Positions 5,526 through 8,655 of a stretch of DNA of 8,655 nucleotides are shown one piece after another. This DNA is from an uncultured Lachnospiraceae bacterium (GTDB lineage: Bacteria; Bacillota; Clostridia; Lachnospirales; Lachnospiraceae): assembly GCA_902797565.1 (NCBI GenBank), contig CADBTO010000361.1, positions 1 through 8,655 of the forward strand, in the 5' to 3' direction. The notes under the pieces were generated by a model. That model had not been told where the DNA came from. It saw nothing but the letters and a program-made list of their open reading frames with translations, and searched no databases. Within the stretch, counting starts at the first letter, position 1. Each line of letters starts with the position of its first letter. The position numbers and the translations under genes were made by a program.

Positions 5526-7898
5526 ATGCCGGCGGATATGGCAGACGCAGTAGTGATCACAGGAAGGCGGCAGTTGATGGTGGATCCAATGAAAGTAGAG
5601 GTTTCCAGGGGGGATTTCCAGCATTTTGGGGCTTCCCGTGTTGGGACAAAGGCAGCTTTCTGCTTTGAGGCGGAACCCGGGAAGGAAGCGGCACTGGTCT
5701 TTTATGAACTGGCTTCAGGCGAACAGATATGTGAGGTTGTGATTCCAGAGGCTTTTCGCATTGGACGGGTTTGTTCTGTCCTGGTAGGCGGGCTGGACTG
5801 GAGGCAGGTCAAGTACCGGATCCGGATTGGACATCGGATTCGGATGGATGCGTTTGCCGGGCTGGTCAGTGGCCGGGAGCAGTGGATGGATGAGAGCCGC
5901 CATGACAAAAACTATGAGGTATACGGGCTGGTGCCCCAGACCGGGCTGCTCTGGCAGGAGGAGCGGCGGGAACGCCTGCCTGCCCAGGAACTTGTCATGT
6001 ACCGCCTCCATATGCGCGGTTTCACGATGCAGCAGGCATTGGGACGGGGCAGGAAGGGAAATTATAAAGGGATTATTGCGGCGCTTCCCGCCTTGTCTGA
6101 TATGGGGATCACGGCACTGGAGTTCATGCCAATCTATGAGTTTGAAGAGATCCGGTTCGAGAGCAGGCTTCGTTATACCAGGGAACGCCGGGAACCAATG
6201 CAGGTATGTGGCCCTCCGAAAGGCACGAATTACTGGGGGTATGGCAAAGCGGAATATTTTGCTCCGAAAAGCGCTTATTTTGGGGGGAAGGATGCAGATG
6301 TGCATCTGCGGGAGATGGTTCGAGCCATCCACGATGCGGGGATGGAAATGGTGATGGAGCTGTCTTTTCCGGAACCGGTGTCTGGCAGGTTCATCGAGAC
6401 GCTGCTCGTGTACTGGGTGAAGAAGTACCATATTGACGGATTCCATCTGCTGGGGCAGAACCTGGATCTGGCTCCGGCGGCGGAGTGCCCGTACCTTTCC
6501 GATACGAAGATATTTTATGATCATTTTTCTGAAGAACTTCTGCGGAGGGAACGTGGGGAGAAGCACCTGTTTATTTATGATGAAGCGTTCCTGTACCCGC
6601 TGCGGCGGCTGCAGAACCATCTGGATGGTTCGATGGCGGAACTGCGGAACCAGATGATGCGGCAGAACCGGTATTACGGGTTTGTAAACTATGTGGCTTC
6701 TTCCACGGGTTTTACACTGCTCGATGCTTATTCCTACGGGGAGAAGCATAATGAGGCAAACGGTGAGGACAATCGGGATGGATCGAATTATAATTGCAGT
6801 TTCAACTATGGCATGGAAGGAGAAACGAAAAACCGGGGGATCCAGCAGGCGCGGATCGCTGCTGTCAGGACAGCGCTTTGTGCAGTCCTGATGGCTCAGG
6901 GAATTCCGATGATCAATGCGGGGGACGAACGGCTGAATACCCAGAGAGGGAACAACAATCCTTACGGGCAGGATAATGCGATCGGCTGGGTACAGTTTTC
7001 CAAAACGAAATCATCTTCGGATCTGGCCCAGTATGTCAAGCGGCTGATAGAATTCCGCAAAAAGCACAGCATCCTTTCCAAGCCGGTTCCGCTGCAAGGA
7101 AGTGATATAGAAGGGAAAGGGTTTCCGGAAGTCTCTTACCATGGCCGGGAGCCGTGGATTTTGTACGGGGATATCGGCGGGGAAAAGAAGGGAATCAGCA
7201 TCCTGTACAATGGTGCCTATGGAAATACAGCCAGTGAGGATATCCTCGTTGCGATGAACTTTTATTATGGAGAGGAACTGTTTGCATTACCCTATTTGCC
7301 GGATGGGCGGAGATGGTATTATGTGACGAATACATTGTTGGGGGACTGGAACGAGGATGGGGAGCTGCTTTCGAACCAGCAGACCCAGAATGTGCCGGGG
7401 GGGTCGATTTCCATCTTTGTTTGCCGGAAGCTGCCAAAGGAGCTGCGGGGGCCTCGCCAGCGGGTGCCGGGGGCAGCCAGAGGAAAAACTGCGGAGGAGC
7501 CTGAGGCGGAAGAAAGCGTGGAGCAGGCGGCGGAGAAGCCCAAGGTGGAAGGAAGCGGGAAGCGTCCGTCAGAGGAACCTGGAGCGGAAGAGAGTGGAAA
7601 GCAGCTGGCGGAGGAGCCTGCGGGAGCCGTGAAACGTCTGGCGGTAAAAACGGAAGCAGAAGGGAGCGGGAAGCAGGCGTCAGAAGAGCCTGGGGCGGAA
7701 GGAACCGGGCGGAAGCCTGCGAAGGTTCCTGCCGGAGCGGCAGAGAAGCCGGTAAAGGCAGTGCCGAAGCGCGGAGAGGGGATGGAGGGAAGCGATGATC
7801 AAGGCAATCGAGCATTTCAAGACGATCACCCGCCACAGGCATCTGGTGATGGCAGGGTGCTTTCGGGCGGGGCTGTACTGGCAGGGGCTGATGCATGA
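5526..7898 (+). CDS. Glycogen-debranching-type GH13 protein, catalytically degenerate, with a repetitive C-terminal tail
   Basis: A 790-residue cytoplasmic protein (no signal peptide). Residues ~15-115 look like an N-terminal beta-sandwich; a GH13 barrel covers ~157-560, a beta C-domain runs to ~635, and a repetitive tail fills 636-790. Isoamylase/GlgX/TreX-like signatures are clear: YRLHMRGFT (159-167), NYWGY (235-239), KHNEANGEDNRDG (407-419) and GDE (466-468) followed by QRGNNNPYGQDN. The catalytic residues are absent. Region II reads DGFHLLG where DGFRFDL is expected: Leu309 replaces the Asp nucleophile and His307 the Arg. Region IV reads ASSTGFT where AHDGFT is expected (Ser393-Thr394). 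Region I is MELSFPEP instead of DVVYNH. A possible region III acid (Asp352/Glu353) is only 41 residues before Thr394, against about 70-75 in active relatives. I infer a non-hydrolytic glucan-binding or regulatory protein. A working enzyme with altered chemistry is unlikely. The last 104 bases overlap the DUF5662 gene. Confidence 0.88.
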   Translation: MPADMADAVVITGRRQLMVDPMKVEVSRGDFQHFGASRVGTKAAFCFEAEPGKEAALVFYELASGEQICEVVIPEAFRIGRVCSVLVGGLDWRQVKYRIRIGHRIRMDAFAGLVSGREQWMDESRHDKNYEVYGLVPQTGLLWQEERRERLPAQELVMYRLHMRGFTMQQALGRGRKGNYKGIIAALPALSDMGITALEFMPIYEFEEIRFESRLRYTRERREPMQVCGPPKGTNYWGYGKAEYFAPKSAYFGGKDADVHLREMVRAIHDAGMEMVMELSFPEPVSGRFIETLLVYWVKKYHIDGFHLLGQNLDLAPAAECPYLSDTKIFYDHFSEELLRRERGEKHLFIYDEAFLYPLRRLQNHLDGSMAELRNQMMRQNRYYGFVNYVASSTGFTLLDAYSYGEKHNEANGEDNRDGSNYNCSFNYGMEGETKNRGIQQARIAAVRTALCAVLMAQGIPMINAGDERLNTQRGNNNPYGQDNAIGWVQFSKTKSSSDLAQYVKRLIEFRKKHSILSKPVPLQGSDIEGKGFPEVSYHGREPWILYGDIGGEKKGISILYNGAYGNTASEDILVAMNFYYGEELFALPYLPDGRRWYYVTNTLLGDWNEDGELLSNQQTQNVPGGSISIFVCRKLPKELRGPRQRVPGAARGKTAEEPEAEESVEQAAEKPKVEGSGKRPSEEPGAEESGKQLAEEPAGAVKRLAVKTEAEGSGKQASEEPGAEGTGRKPAKVPAGAAEKPVKAVPKRGEGMEGSDDQGNRAFQDDHPPQASGDGRVLSGGAVLAGADA
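7476..7769 (+). repeat. In-frame tandem 111-base (37-residue) repeats encoding the GH13-like protein's tail
   Basis: Two full units, 7548-7658 and 7659-7769, each encode 37 residues starting EGSGK(R/Q)(P/A)SEEPGAE; they match at 19 of 37 residues. At DNA level 7547-7590 and 7658-7701 match at 36 of 44 bases. A partial, more diverged unit (24 codons, with GKTAEEPEAEES) precedes them from about 7476. The product is rich in Glu, Ala, Gly, Lys and Pro and is probably disordered. Such period-preserving repeats usually grow and shrink by slippage or unequal recombination (inference). Confidence 0.8.
7784..7789 (+). promoter_or_regulatory. Ribosome binding site of the DUF5662 gene inside the GH13-like gene
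   Basis: GGAGGG lies 5 bases before ATG 7795, and both sit inside the reading frame of the preceding gene. This supports translational coupling. Confidence 0.7.
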
Positions 7899-8415
7899 CC
7901 TTTCCAAATATTCCCCGACGGAATTTCTGGTAGGGGCAAAGTATTACCAGGGAGACCGCAGCCCGAACAATGCGGAACGCGAGGACAAGGGCGTGACTCT
8001 TGCGTGGCTCCACCACAAGGGCAGGAACAAGCACCATATGGAGTATTGGATTGATTACTCCCTCAAAGGAGAGGCGGATCCGATGGTCGGTATGAAGATG
8101 CCGGAGCGTTATGTGGTGGAGATGTTTGTGGATCGTGTTTCTGCAAGCAAGAATTATCTGAAGGAGCAGTATACGGATGCTTCTCCGCTGGAATATTTCC
8201 AGCGGGGGGTGAAGCATTATCTGATCCATCCGGAAACAAAGCGGCTCTTGCAGGGGCTTTTGCGGATGAATGCGGAAAAAGGGGAGGATTATACCTATCG
8301 GTATATCCGCAGGCGGATCCTGCATAATGATCATTTTTTAGGAGGTTTGAGAAAACGATGGAAGGTGAAAAGAAGCAGGTGCTTTACAGCGGGATGCAGG
8401 CGACCAATGTCCTGA
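7795..8415 (+). CDS. DUF5662 family protein, putative metal-binding, function unknown
   Basis: A 206-residue soluble protein of the DUF5662 family, seen in clostridia and some phages (family recognised from its conserved core; function not established). The core is His-rich: HFKTITRHRHLV (7-18), QGLMHDLSKYSPTEF (30-44) with His34-Asp35, YYQGDRSPNNAERE (50-63), and AWLHHKGRNKHHMEYWIDY (70-88) with His73-His74 and His80-His81. The clustered His and Asp resemble a metal site of HD-like all-helical proteins, an inference only. Database names such as catalase for this family are not supported by anything visible. The start at ATG 7795 agrees with the family N-terminus and a good ribosome site. The gene overlaps the GH13-like gene by 104 bases in another frame, and its own last 58 bases overlap trpS. 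Its final ~22 residues (KRWKVKRSRCFTAGC) are basic and may be a non-conserved read-on. Confidence 0.85.
   Translation: MIKAIEHFKTITRHRHLVMAGCFRAGLYWQGLMHDLSKYSPTEFLVGAKYYQGDRSPNNAEREDKGVTLAWLHHKGRNKHHMEYWIDYSLKGEADPMVGMKMPERYVVEMFVDRVSASKNYLKEQYTDASPLEYFQRGVKHYLIHPETKRLLQGLLRMNAEKGEDYTYRYIRRRILHNDHFLGGLRKRWKVKRSRCFTAGCRRPMS
8340..8345 (+). promoter_or_regulatory. trpS ribosome binding site inside the DUF5662 gene
   Basis: A consensus AGGAGG lies 12 bases before ATG 8358, slightly longer than ideal spacing. No closer in-frame start codon exists. Confidence 0.65.
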
Positions 8416-8655
8416 CACTGGGTAACTACCTTGGGGCACTAAAGAACTGGGTGAACCTCCATGAAACGTATGAGTGCTTTTTTGGCGTCATGGATCTGCA
8501 TTCCCTGACTGTCCGGCAGGAGCCGGCGGCATTCCGGAAAAATGCGCGTTCCCTGTATGCCTTATATATTGCAGCAGGGCTGGATCCAAAAGAAAACTGC
8601 ATTTATTTCCAGTCCCATGTCAGCTGCCATGCGGAGCTGGCGTGGATCCTGAACT
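8358..8655 (+). CDS. trpS: Tryptophanyl-tRNA synthetase, N-terminal part (runs off window)
   Basis: Class I aminoacyl-tRNA synthetase that charges tRNA-Trp; the first 99 residues of an enzyme usually about 330-340 long. The N-terminal signature YSGMQATNVLTLGNYLGALK (10-29) contains TLGN (20-23), the HIGH-type ATP motif in the TxGN form normal for bacterial TrpRS. The pattern continues with FFGVMDLHSLTVRQ (41-54), which carries the Asp and His of the tryptophan pocket region, and QSHVSCHAELAWIL (85-98). Residue 17 is Asn where Gly is usual in (P/A)TG; this may be a harmless variant. KMSKS would lie outside the window. The first 58 bases overlap the DUF5662 gene in a different frame, so trpS translation may be coupled to it. 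No T-box leader or separate promoter is seen directly upstream, so transcription probably comes from the promoter before the GH13-like gene or an unseen internal one. Confidence 0.95.
   Translation, partial: MEGEKKQVLYSGMQATNVLTLGNYLGALKNWVNLHETYECFFGVMDLHSLTVRQEPAAFRKNARSLYALYIAAGLDPKENCIYFQSHVSCHAELAWILN

Noticed and set aside
6430..6720. Frameshift or pseudogene as the reason for missing GH13 catalytic residues
   Set aside because: The frame stays open for 790 codons, and conserved motifs flank regions II and IV in the same frame. The losses are therefore substitutions and a deletion in an intact gene.
7195..8334. Minus-strand open frame of about 379 codons over the repeat tail and DUF5662 gene
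   Set aside because: The product is Pro/Leu-rich low complexity mirroring the Glu/Ala/Gly codons of the + strand, and the DUF5662 gene on the + strand is a real family.

Overview
The window reads as chromosomal housekeeping DNA from a Gram-positive anaerobe. It is most likely a Lachnospiraceae-type Clostridia species of moderate-to-high GC. This is inferred from strong AGGAGG-like ribosome binding sites, a DUF1292 protein, a DUF5662 protein, a clostridial-style tryptophanyl-tRNA synthetase start, and an isoamylase/GlgX-like protein whose sequence looks clostridial. Every gene I can support lies on the + strand with short gaps or overlaps. I see no tRNA, rRNA, CRISPR array, insertion sequence or phage gene.

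Layout: (1) bases 3-287, the C-terminal end of an unrecognised protein. (2) 326-1516, a 396-residue protein with two long helical regions either side of a paired transmembrane segment, started by TTG. (3) A gap of about 100 bases with an imperfect direct repeat and a purine-rich A/G tract leading into gltX (1620-3071, glutamyl-tRNA synthetase). (4) 3112-5049, a compact UvrD/PcrA/Rep-type superfamily 1A helicase with all motifs. (5) 5110-5385, a DUF1292 protein whose stop codon sits in an AT-rich hairpin. (6) A low-GC gap with a good extended -10 promoter. (7) 5526-7898, a glycogen-debranching-type GH13 protein that lacks the catalytic residues and carries a 155-residue repetitive tail. (8) 7795-8415, a DUF5662 protein overlapping the previous gene by 104 bases. 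(9) 8358 to the window end, trpS, overlapping the DUF5662 gene by 58 bases.

The window probably holds two transcription units. The first runs through gltX, the helicase and the DUF1292 gene. The second starts at the promoter near 5403-5431 and carries the GH13-like gene, the DUF5662 gene and trpS, joined by nested overlaps that suggest translational coupling. No shared pathway is evident, although an aminoacyl-tRNA synthetase gene lies in each unit.

The most interesting object is the GH13-like protein. It keeps the debranching-enzyme scaffold and the conserved glucan-site neighbourhood, but the nucleophile Asp is Leu, the neighbouring Arg is His, and the His-Asp of region IV is Ser-Thr. About 30 residues also seem to be missing between regions III and IV. 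I infer a non-catalytic glucan-binding or regulatory pseudoenzyme with a tandem 37-residue-repeat tail that reads into the next gene.
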